6,961 nucleotides of DNA. Origin: Archaeoglobales archaeon (GTDB lineage Archaea; Halobacteriota; Archaeoglobi; Archaeoglobales; Archaeoglobaceae). The stretch spans positions 1 through 6,961 of the forward strand of contig QMZD01000090.1 in NCBI GenBank assembly GCA_003662985.1. Reading direction: 5' to 3'. Positions within the stretch are counted from its first letter, which is position 1, and each line of letters begins with the position of its first letter. Positions 1 through 5,550 of this stretch are shown in pieces. A program made the position numbers and the translations under genes. Under the pieces are notes generated by a model that ran no database searches, was not told the DNA's origin, and saw only the letters and a list, made by a program, of their open reading frames with translations.

Positions 1-852
1 CTTGAACTGTATCGCCTGATGATCGATCAAAGCCCTTCCGAAGGCCTTTCTCTCCTTGGCATACTGCAAGGCTCTTTCATATGCCCCTATCGCAATTCCC
101 AAGTGGAGTGCCCCTATTTTTATCCTGCTTTCGTTGAAAAATCGCATTAGCTGATAGAAACCCCTGTTTTCCTGGCCTATTAAATTCTCCTTGGGTATCC
201 TCACGTTCCTAAGTACAACCTCACTTGTATCATGACAGTGCATTCCCATCTTTTCGATAAAGTTCGCTTGGTACCCTTCCCTGTCGGTCTCAACAAGGAA
301 AGCAGATATGCCGCGATGGGGAGGTGAGACTTCGGGATCCGTTTTTGCAAGCACCACAGTGTAAAGCCCTACTTTACCGTTGGTTATGAACTGTTTTGTT
401 CCATTCAGTACCCACTCATCACCCTCAAGAACAGCTCTCGTCCTCAAAGCAGCTACGTCCGTACCACAGTCCGGTTCGGTTATCGCTATGGCAGAAGGCC
501 CATCCCCTTTTGGAACTCTTGCCATAAAGTTCTCTTTCTGCTCTTCCGTTCCAAAGTGAAGAAGCATAGGCACGCCTAGGGTTGCAAGGTCAATTGCTGA
601 ACCAATTCCAGAATCCGCTCTACAGAACTCCATGCTTATTATAGCCTCAGCAATGCAGTCCATACCCGCTCCGTTGTATTCTTCAGGAATGCTTGCTCCA
701 ATAAATCCAAGTTTTGCTGCCTTCCTGTAAATTTCCATTGGATACTCTTTTTTTTCATCGTACTCCCTTCCGTAGGGCATTATCTCCTTCTCTGCAAACT
801 CTCTTACCGAATCCTGGATCATCTTGTGCTCCTCATCAAACTCGAAGTTCAT
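1..852 (-). CDS. Acyl-CoA dehydrogenase, C-terminus cut off by window edge
   Basis: This flavoenzyme oxidises an acyl-CoA to the trans-2-enoyl-CoA with FAD, passing electrons to an electron-transfer flavoprotein; it is cytoplasmic and catalyses the first step of beta-oxidation. The 284 visible residues start MNFEFDEEHKMIQDSV. They show the N-terminal helical domain (about 1-115), the family signature AIAITEPDCGTD (121-132), the FAD-contacting QFITNG (154-159), the middle beta domain to about 220, and the beginning of the C-terminal helical domain with ERKAFGRAL and HQAIQ. Family members are about 380-400 residues, so roughly 100 are missing, including the region holding the catalytic glutamate and the FAD/dimer signature. 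The ATG is supported by AGGAG on the minus strand (861-865), nine bases upstream. It is the third gene of a minus-strand cluster after the thiolase and DUF35 genes, 55 nt behind the latter. Chain length of the substrate (short, branched or aryl-acyl) cannot be read from this part. Confidence 0.95.
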   Translation of the reverse strand, partial: MNFEFDEEHKMIQDSVREFAEKEIMPYGREYDEKKEYPMEIYRKAAKLGFIGASIPEEYNGAGMDCIAEAIISMEFCRADSGIGSAIDLATLGVPMLLHFGTEEQKENFMARVPKGDGPSAIAITEPDCGTDVAALRTRAVLEGDEWVLNGTKQFITNGKVGLYTVVLAKTDPEVSPPHRGISAFLVETDREGYQANFIEKMGMHCHDTSEVVLRNVRIPKENLIGQENRGFYQLMRFFNESRIKIGALHLGIAIGAYERALQYAKERKAFGRALIDHQAIQFK

Positions 853-872
853 CTTCGACTCTCCTGAAATTC

Positions 873-898
873 TTTTTAAGTTCTCAAGTTTTTTAAGT
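873..898 (-). promoter_or_regulatory. Possible internal promoter before acyl-CoA dehydrogenase; 9-bp direct repeat
   Basis: On the minus strand this stretch carries ACTTAAAAA twice, 17 nt apart (plus-strand TTTTTAAGT at 873-881 and 890-898). The upstream copy is TATA-like; a start about 25 nt downstream would fall near 868, leaving a short leader that still contains the AGGAG ribosome binding site. The minus strand here is A-rich, not T-rich, so it does not look like a terminator, and read-through from the DUF35 gene is also likely. The match to a TATA box is only moderate. Confidence 0.3.
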
Positions 899-907
899 CT
901 TAGCCTA

Positions 908-1327
908 TTAAGCCTTTACAAGCTTAAATACAGGAACTACCCTCCTCTTTTTGTCTGGATAAAACATCTCCGTAGGATATTCTTTTCCTTCAACCACCAC
1001 TTCTTCTCCTATAAGGTCCTGGCCTATTTCGTCCGCATTCTCGATCTCAATTCTTCCGACTATCCATGGTCCCTCTTCCAGCTCAACCATCGCGACGGTA
1101 TAGGGTACCTCCTTGTCATATCCAACTGGTGCGACGTAGGTGGTTGTGAACGTAGTAATTCTCCCCCTTCCAGACAGCTCAACTCTTTTAACGTTTCTGC
1201 TCCCACAACTATCACAGACAGCCTTTGGGGGACATGTGTAAGCTCCACAGTCGGAGCATTTAAGGCCGAGAAGCTTTCCTTCGAGCAGAGCATCGAAATA
1301 CTCCTTAAAGCTTATCACGTCCGTCAT
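908..1327 (-). CDS. DUF35 zinc-ribbon/OB-fold protein, thiolase partner
   Basis: This 139-residue protein has the two parts of the DUF35 family: an N-terminal rubredoxin-like zinc ribbon with four cysteines (C24, C27, C38, C41 in CSDCG...CDSCG) and a C-terminal OB-fold (about 45-139), including the strand motif SGRGRITTFTT and a long acidic beta region. In archaea a DUF35 protein bridges acetoacetyl-CoA thiolase and HMG-CoA synthase and provides a shared CoA-binding site; homologues are commonly encoded beside SCP2-type thiolases. Here it lies 11 nt downstream of a thiolase gene, so it is most likely that enzyme's subunit or scaffold. The ATG has a strong GGAGG ribosome binding site that overlaps the thiolase stop codon. 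The gene ends with tandem stops TAA TAG. No HMG-CoA synthase is visible and the next gene is an acyl-CoA dehydrogenase, so a role in beta-oxidation is more likely than in mevalonate synthesis. Confidence 0.92.
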   Translation of the reverse strand: MTDVISFKEYFDALLEGKLLGLKCSDCGAYTCPPKAVCDSCGSRNVKRVELSGRGRITTFTTTYVAPVGYDKEVPYTVAMVELEEGPWIVGRIEIENADEIGQDLIGEEVVVEGKEYPTEMFYPDKKRRVVPVFKLVKA

Positions 1328-1333
1328 GTTTTA

Positions 1334-1341
1334 CCCTCCTA
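1334..1341 (-). promoter_or_regulatory. Ribosome binding site of DUF35 gene overlapping thiolase stop
   Basis: The minus strand reads TAGGAGGG, in which TAG is the thiolase stop codon and GGAGG the ribosome binding site for the DUF35 ATG at 1327. This arrangement implies translational coupling and near-stoichiometric synthesis of the two proteins. Confidence 0.8.
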
Positions 1342-2535
1342 CTTTCTCCTGTGAATTCCCAGGATTATGTTGACGAGAGTTCCAAAATCCCCTCCAAGCG
1401 TATCCGTTATGCAAATTTCGGCATCTTTAACTTGGTTATACTTGAACTCGTTCCTTAGCTGTTTCACTGCAGCATATACCTGAGATGTGCCCGTAGCCCC
1501 GACAGGGTGCCCCTTTCCAATTAGCCCACCATCCGGGTTTATCGGTATGCTTCCACCAACCCAAGTCTCACCTTCTTCAACCGCATCAGCTCCCTTTCCG
1601 TATTCAAAGAAACCCATAGCCTCGCTTGCGATTATTTCAGCTATGGTGAAACAATCGTGGATCTCAACGAAGTCGATATCTTTTGGGGTCACCTTCGCCT
1701 CTTTGTACGCCATTTCAACTGAAATCTTCCTTGGAATCGCTTTAATCATGTCCTCTTTCTGTCTGAATAACCCTCCAGCACCTGATTGACCCGTGCCAAG
1801 AACGTAAACCGGGTTATCGATGACATCTTCGGCAAAATCAGCTGAAGCTATGATGGCAGCACTCCCCCCATCTGTCATCGGACAGCAATCGAATAGCGTC
1901 AGAGGGGAGCAAATCACTTTTGAATTTAGCACATCCTCTACCTTGAGATCGCCAAACTTGTTATAAAACTGAGCCTTAGGATTTATCGCCCCGTACTTGT
2001 GGTTTTTGATGGAAACATGAGCCATTTTCTCATGTAGTTTCTCCATGGGAATCTCGTACTTCTTTGCATATAGCCTCGCTGCCAAAGCAAAAACTCCGGG
2101 AAAAGTTAAGCCGGCAGTCATCTCATGCAAACCATCTACTGCTGTTGCCAAAGCTCTCGTGCCAATGGCAGTTCCGGCATTGTACAGCCTTTCTGAGCCT
2201 CCTACAGCGACACAATCGTAGATGCCATGCGCGACGGCGAGATAAGCTTCTCTGAAAGCGACGCTTGAGCTTGCACATGCAGCTTCATATCTTCTGGCCG
2301 GAATCCCCTTCAATCCAATTTCATCAGAAATGAAGCCTGAAAGGTTGGCTGAGCCGTCTGTCATTTCTCCCACAAAGTTTCCGTAGTATATCGCTTGAAT
2401 ATCTTTTAGTTCTATGTTTGATTCGTTAAATGCCTCGTAAAAAGCCTCTGCGAATAGATCAATGAGGCTTTTGTCTGGATGATGTCCAAATTTTGTTTGT
2501 CCAACTCCAAGAACAGCTACATCTCTTTTTTCCAC
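1339..2535 (-). CDS. Archaeal SCP2-type thiolase (acetyl-CoA C-acyltransferase)
   Basis: This 398-residue cytoplasmic enzyme is predicted to cleave 3-oxoacyl-CoA with CoA to acetyl-CoA and a shortened acyl-CoA, or to run the reverse condensation. The nucleophilic cysteine is C87 in EAACASSSVA; H293 in EIHDCFT and H343 in GKGHPVGATG are the conserved histidines. The second catalytic cysteine of bacterial thiolases (CxGGG near the C-terminus) is absent; the matching place reads DTLGGDFGT (378-386), as in the archaeal/SCP2-like group. The length is typical. The start is GTG (2533-2535), chosen because GAGGAGGT lies seven bases upstream and the N-terminus MEKRDVAVLGVGQTKFG fits the family. It is the first gene of the thiolase-DUF35-acyl-CoA dehydrogenase cluster, consistent with the last step of beta-oxidation. 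An acetoacetyl-CoA-specific role cannot be excluded. Confidence 0.94.
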   Translation of the reverse strand: MEKRDVAVLGVGQTKFGHHPDKSLIDLFAEAFYEAFNESNIELKDIQAIYYGNFVGEMTDGSANLSGFISDEIGLKGIPARRYEAACASSSVAFREAYLAVAHGIYDCVAVGGSERLYNAGTAIGTRALATAVDGLHEMTAGLTFPGVFALAARLYAKKYEIPMEKLHEKMAHVSIKNHKYGAINPKAQFYNKFGDLKVEDVLNSKVICSPLTLFDCCPMTDGGSAAIIASADFAEDVIDNPVYVLGTGQSGAGGLFRQKEDMIKAIPRKISVEMAYKEAKVTPKDIDFVEIHDCFTIAEIIASEAMGFFEYGKGADAVEEGETWVGGSIPINPDGGLIGKGHPVGATGTSQVYAAVKQLRNEFKYNQVKDAEICITDTLGGDFGTLVNIILGIHRRK

Positions 2536-2541
2536 GGTAAT

Positions 2542-2549
2542 ACCTCCTC
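2542..2549 (-). promoter_or_regulatory. Ribosome binding site deciding the GTG start of the thiolase
   Basis: The minus strand carries GAGGAGGT, complementary to the 16S rRNA 3' end, about six bases before the GTG at 2533-2535. It fixes this codon as the start although no ATG is present. Confidence 0.8.
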
Positions 2550-2557
2550 ATGGCTTG

Positions 2558-2590
2558 ATTTTTAATAATTTTAAGATTCTCAATTGATAA
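2558..2590 (-). promoter_or_regulatory. Likely promoter region of thiolase operon
   Basis: On the minus strand this A/T-rich segment contains CTTAAAATTATTAAAAAT (2558-2575), preceded by TTATCAATTGAG with the palindrome TCAATTGA (2580-2587). Which element is the TATA box is unclear. A start 25 nt after CTTAAAAT would fall at or inside the ribosome binding site, so an upstream element near 2586 may be the real one. The decamer CAATTGATAA (2581-2590) recurs at the start of the NrpR-like gene. Confidence 0.35.
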
Positions 2591-2610
2591 CACTTTCGAT
2601 TTTTTCTTTG

Positions 2611-2664
2611 GAAAAGAAATAAAATAAAAGATTTGAAAATGGAAAACAAAAACAAAGAGGAAAA
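2611..2664 (-). terminator. U-rich archaeal terminator after glutamate dehydrogenase
   Basis: Immediately downstream of the glutamate dehydrogenase stop, the minus strand has a run of T-tracts: TTTGTTTTTGTTTT, then ATTTT, then TCTTTTATTTTATTTCTTTT. There is no strong hairpin. Clusters of oligo-T of this type terminate archaeal RNA polymerase, and this one separates the dehydrogenase transcript from the thiolase operon. Confidence 0.6.
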
Positions 2665-2673
2665 TGAATGAGA

Positions 2674-3933
2674 CTATTGAGGCCAGAGTCCTCTCGCTTC
2701 ATGGGCCTCAGCAACTCTTTTCAGGGCAAGCATCATTGCAGCTCTTCTCATGTCAACTCCTTTATCTTTTGAGACGCTTAGAACTTCATGCAGACTGCTT
2801 ATCATTATGTCTTCGAGCTCTCTGAAAACCCTGTCAGCCTTCCAGAAATACCTTTCCAATCCCTGTACCCATTCGAAGTAGCTTACAACAACTCCACCAG
2901 CGTTGGCTAAAATATCAGGAACCACCCTTATCCCCCTCTCATTAAGAATTCTATCAGCTTCGTAGGTTATCGGAGCATTCGCAGCCTCAACAACAACCTT
3001 AGCCTTGACATCATCTGCATTCTTGGAGTTTATCACACTCTCAACCGCAGCCGGGATCAGCATGTCCACGTCTAGCTCGAGCAGTTCTTTATTTGAAATC
3101 TTATCCCCTTTGGGATAGGTTGACACGGTTTTCTCCTTTTCGACATGGCTTAGCAGTTCGTCGATGTTCAAACCATCCGCTGAGTAAGCTCCGCCGTAGT
3201 AATCGCTTACGGCCACTATCTTAAAACCAAAATCACTCAAAACCTTTGCTGCAATGCTTCCGACGTTTCCAAAACCCTGGATTGCTACGTTTGTAGGCTT
3301 ACCGAAAACCATCTTTGCGATCTCTCTTGTAATTATCGCCACACCTCTGCCTGTTGCCTCTTTCCTGCCCTCCGATCCTCCTATGCACTTCGGTTTCCCA
3401 GTGACAATTCCCGGAACCGTGTACTGGTTGACCATGCTGTAGGTGTCCATTATCCACGCCATCACCTCTTCATTCGTATTTAGATCTGGAGCCGGGATAT
3501 CTCTTTCGGGGCCGATTAGAGGCCTAATCATCTCGGTATATCGTCTAGTCAATCTCATCAGCTCCTTTCTTGTCATTTCCATGGGGTTGCAGGCTATCCC
3601 ACCTTTTGCACCGCCGAAAGGAATGTTCACCACAGCGCATTTCCATGTCATTAGAGCCGCCATTGCGATCATCTCTTCAAGCGTCACGTCAGGATGATAC
3701 CTTATTCCTCCTTTGTAAGGCCCTCTACTTCCATTATACTGAACCCTGAATCCGGTGAATACCTTAACCTCTCCATTCTCCATCTCAACGGGACAGGAAA
3801 CTACAACAGCCCTTTCCGGAAATTTCAGCTTGGCAACGGTGTTTTTGCTAAGCTTCAAGAGTCTTGCAGTCTCATCAATTTGCTTGTGTATGTCTTCCAA
3901 TAATCCGCGCTTATCAAAAATGCTGTCCACCAT
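2674..3933 (-). CDS. gdhA: Glutamate dehydrogenase, hexameric archaeal type
   Basis: This cytoplasmic enzyme interconverts glutamate with 2-oxoglutarate and ammonium using NAD(P). The 419-residue length is that of archaeal hexameric glutamate dehydrogenases. The substrate domain (about 1-180) contains RGPYKGGIRYHP with K74, TWKCAVVNIPFGGAKGGI with K98 and the catalytic K110, and PAPDLNTN with the catalytic D150. The Rossmann domain begins around 190 and carries GFGNVGS (220-226) and AVSD (241-244), followed by EAANAPIT and ILANAGGVVVSYFEW. These features do not decide between NAD and NADP. The ATG has only a weak AAGG ribosome binding site (3941-3944), but the roughly 40 residues before FPERAVVVSCPVEM match the usual N-terminal length; a TTG 12 codons in would be too short. 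The gene is divergent from a class III aminotransferase and separated from the downstream thiolase by a terminator, so it is probably transcribed alone. Confidence 0.97.
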   Translation of the reverse strand: MVDSIFDKRGLLEDIHKQIDETARLLKLSKNTVAKLKFPERAVVVSCPVEMENGEVKVFTGFRVQYNGSRGPYKGGIRYHPDVTLEEMIAMAALMTWKCAVVNIPFGGAKGGIACNPMEMTRKELMRLTRRYTEMIRPLIGPERDIPAPDLNTNEEVMAWIMDTYSMVNQYTVPGIVTGKPKCIGGSEGRKEATGRGVAIITREIAKMVFGKPTNVAIQGFGNVGSIAAKVLSDFGFKIVAVSDYYGGAYSADGLNIDELLSHVEKEKTVSTYPKGDKISNKELLELDVDMLIPAAVESVINSKNADDVKAKVVVEAANAPITYEADRILNERGIRVVPDILANAGGVVVSYFEWVQGLERYFWKADRVFRELEDIMISSLHEVLSVSKDKGVDMRRAAMMLALKRVAEAHEARGLWPQ

Positions 3934-3936
3934 ATT

Positions 3937-3946
3937 TAAACCTTGA
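3937..3946. repeat. TAAACCTTGA motif at glutamate dehydrogenase start
   Basis: TAAACCTTGA lies just upstream of the dehydrogenase ATG and recurs exactly at 4127-4136 beside the aminotransferase TATA box. Its extended reverse complement AAGGTTTAAATA (3944 down to 3933) is repeated exactly at 4153-4164. The same sequence therefore marks both sides of the divergent intergenic region and could be an operator; the AT-richness makes a chance origin possible. Confidence 0.4.
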
Positions 3947-3995
3947 CTAAATAAGGGTTACTTAATCCTTTTGGTCTGATATTCAGCTTGTGTGA

Positions 3996-4004
3996 CTTTA
4001 TTTG
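3996..4004 (-). promoter_or_regulatory. Possible TATA box of glutamate dehydrogenase
   Basis: The minus strand reads CAAATAAAG here. A start about 25 nt downstream would fall near 3975, giving a leader of some 40 nt. The more perfect TTTAAATA directly before the ATG is too close to the start codon to act as its TATA box. Weak evidence. Confidence 0.3.
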
Positions 4005-4114
4005 ATCTGTCGTTTTCACCTAAAAACACGTGCTCCCTTAAAAATTTCTTAAAATTCGAGATTTTTCAGTTAAATTTCATGAAGATAATTTTTGTTAGGA
4101 TGAATCTAAACAAA

Positions 4115-4130
4115 GAAAAGAATTTATAAA
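4115..4130 (+). promoter_or_regulatory. Promoter of aminotransferase gene (BRE plus TATA box)
   Basis: A purine-rich BRE-like GAAAAGAA (4115-4122) precedes a near-ideal archaeal TATA box TTTATAAA (4123-4130). The expected transcript start is about 4150-4153, leaving a leader of some 25 nt that holds the ribosome binding site. The TAAACCTT/AAGGTTTA inverted repeat overlaps the box and the start site. Confidence 0.7.
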
Positions 4131-4160
4131 CCTTGAATGGGTTAAATAACTTAAGGTTTA
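4127..4160. repeat. Inverted repeat TAAACCTT-N18-AAGGTTTA over aminotransferase start site
   Basis: Perfect 8-bp arms (4127-4134 and 4153-4160) flank an 18-bp spacer. One arm overlaps the end of the TATA box and the other covers the predicted transcript start. A third copy of the arm is at 3937-3944 by the divergent gene. The placement suits a repressor site that would block both TBP binding and initiation. The binding protein is unknown; the NrpR-like protein encoded nearby is one candidate. Confidence 0.4.
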
Positions 4161-4163
4161 AAT

Positions 4164-4170
4164 AGGTGGT
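4164..4170 (+). promoter_or_regulatory. Ribosome binding site deciding the TTG start
   Basis: AGGTGGT precedes TTG at 4175 by four bases. The codon directly before the TTG is an in-frame TAA (4172-4174), so no upstream start is possible, and the nearby ATG at 4194 is out of frame. Confidence 0.75.
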
Positions 4171-4174
4171 GTAA

Positions 4175-5452
4175 TTGAGGAGCAGAGAGATTTATGAAAG
4201 AGGATTAGAAATCATACCTAAGGCAGCACAGACGGGATTGAGAAGTGAAACCCACTATCCTGAACCTTTCGTTCCTGAAACGGCATACGGATGCAAAATA
4301 AAGGATGTAGATGGCAGAATTTACACGGACTATCATCTAGCGTTTGGCCCGATCATTTTAGGCCATAACCATCCGGAAGTAAATGAGGCCGTGAAAGAGC
4401 AGATGGACAAGGGTGTGCTTTTCGGGGCTGGATTATGCGAGCTGGAGGTTGAGGTGGCTGGAAAACTGATCGATTTGATTCCATCTGCAGAAATGGTGGA
4501 CTTCGTCAACTCGGGTACGGAGGCAACTTATCATGCGATAAGGCTTTCCAGAGCTTACACCGGCAGGGAGAAAATCGTAAAATTCGAAGGCTGCTATCAT
4601 GGTTGGCATGACTACGTTGCTTTCAATGTAAATCCTCCTCCCGATAAGGTGGGAAAGATCTATCCGCATTCCAAAGGAATTTTAAAAGCCGCATACGATA
4701 CAACTCTGGTAGTACCATTTAACGACAGTGATGCCTTTAAGGAGTTGATGGCAGAACATCACGATGAAATAGCGGGAGTCATACTTGAACCAATTCCCCA
4801 CAGTGTGGGGGCGATTATACCTAAAAAAGAGTTTTTAAAGACGTTGAGGAAAGAGACAAAAACCTATGGCAGCTTATTAATCTTCGATGAGATAATCACA
4901 GCCTTCAGGCACAACATCCATGGGGTTCAGGAGGAATTCGGTGTCATTCCAGACTTAACAACGATCGGTAAATCCATGGGCAACGGCTATCCAATTGCAG
5001 CAATTGTCGGTAGGAGAGAGATAATGTCGATGGTCCACAACGGTGTTCTGGTTTCGGGAACCTACAGCGGCCATCCGTCTGGCCTTGCGGCAACAAAGAA
5101 AACAATTGAAGTCATCGAGAGGGACAATGTCATAGATCACATCACAAAACTCGGAGAAGAATACAGAAAGGCTTTAAACGATCTGATAGCTGACACAAAC
5201 GTTACCGCTAGAGTAGTGGGCTATAAGTCGATATTTGCAATTCAGTTTGCTGAAGGGGAGGTTGTAGATTACTCATCGATTGCTAGAATAGACAAAGAGA
5301 AATTCAAGCGATTTGCAGCGGAAATGAGGAGAAGGGGGATATTTTTCACTCCCAATCCGATGAAGAGATGTCATCTCAGCTTTAGCCATACTGAAAAAGA
5401 GATGAACGAGTTTCTGGATGCAGCAGCCGAAGTTCTTAGTATTTTTGCTTAG
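4175..5452 (+). CDS. Class III aminotransferase, glutamate-1-semialdehyde aminomutase-like
   Basis: This 425-residue PLP enzyme belongs to fold type I, class III. Visible motifs are the phosphate-binding NSGTEAT (112-118), FEGCYHGWHD (137-146) that stacks on the cofactor, the D238 in LLIFDEIITAFR that contacts the pyridine nitrogen, the Schiff-base K266 in TTIGKSMGNGYP, and SGTYSGHPSGLAA near 310. The core is close to glutamate-1-semialdehyde aminomutase. However, the N-terminal PGGVNSPVRAF substrate loop and the SWGP of true HemL are missing (here SETHYPEPFVPE and LAFGP), and GKxxGGGLP is replaced by GKSMGNGYP. It is therefore more likely a transaminase using glutamate/2-oxoglutarate, perhaps on an omega- or beta-amino acid, than the haem enzyme. 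The TTG start follows an in-frame stop and has a good ribosome binding site. Divergence from glutamate dehydrogenase, which could recycle the amino donor, supports this. The substrate is not known. Confidence 0.9.
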   Translation: MRSREIYERGLEIIPKAAQTGLRSETHYPEPFVPETAYGCKIKDVDGRIYTDYHLAFGPIILGHNHPEVNEAVKEQMDKGVLFGAGLCELEVEVAGKLIDLIPSAEMVDFVNSGTEATYHAIRLSRAYTGREKIVKFEGCYHGWHDYVAFNVNPPPDKVGKIYPHSKGILKAAYDTTLVVPFNDSDAFKELMAEHHDEIAGVILEPIPHSVGAIIPKKEFLKTLRKETKTYGSLLIFDEIITAFRHNIHGVQEEFGVIPDLTTIGKSMGNGYPIAAIVGRREIMSMVHNGVLVSGTYSGHPSGLAATKKTIEVIERDNVIDHITKLGEEYRKALNDLIADTNVTARVVGYKSIFAIQFAEGEVVDYSSIARIDKEKFKRFAAEMRRRGIFFTPNPMKRCHLSFSHTEKEMNEFLDAAAEVLSIFA

Positions 5453-5467
5453 AAGTTGAGGTTAAAA

Positions 5468-5481
5468 TTCTTTCAATTTTT
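5468..5481 (+). terminator. T-rich tract after aminotransferase
   Basis: TTCTTTCAATTTTT lies 16 nt after the aminotransferase stop, without a hairpin, resembling an archaeal oligo-T terminator. It is modest in length. Confidence 0.4.
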
Positions 5482-5502
5482 GGCTACATCTAATCCCGGA
5501 CC

Positions 5503-5534
5503 GAATTATTATCCCAAAATTTTTTAATTCTTGG
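5503..5534 (+). promoter_or_regulatory. Promoter and imperfect palindromic operator of the NrpR-like gene
   Basis: AATTATTA (near 5504-5511) is a possible TATA box giving a start near 5533. Alternatively ATTTTTTAAT (5519-5528) would make the mRNA almost leaderless. A 21-bp imperfect palindrome spans 5514-5534, with CCAA at one end, TTGG at the other and most inner positions paired. It lies between the first TATA candidate and its start, which would suit autorepression. The GGAA-N6-TTCC operator of methanogen NrpR is not present. Confidence 0.4.
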
Positions 5535-5550
5535 ATAAGTTAGAGGCCTA

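Noticed and set aside
824..1354. 176-codon open frame on the plus strand
   Set aside because: It lies antisense to the DUF35 gene and its ribosome binding site; its translation is rich in Ser, Leu and Phe with no family resemblance, while the minus-strand frame has a zinc ribbon and OB-fold.
3443..3697. Plus-strand open frames opposite glutamate dehydrogenase (this one and those at 3254-3442, 3694-3903 and 3755-3946)
   Set aside because: All are shadows of the strongly conserved dehydrogenase reading frame.
3933..3942. TTTAAATA as TATA box for glutamate dehydrogenase
   Set aside because: It abuts the ATG; transcription would start inside the gene, and the N-terminal length matches the family with the upstream ATG.
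4027..4034. CACGTG palindrome in the divergent intergenic region
   Set aside because: A six-base palindrome near 4027-4033 without a partner copy or clear promoter position is expected by chance.
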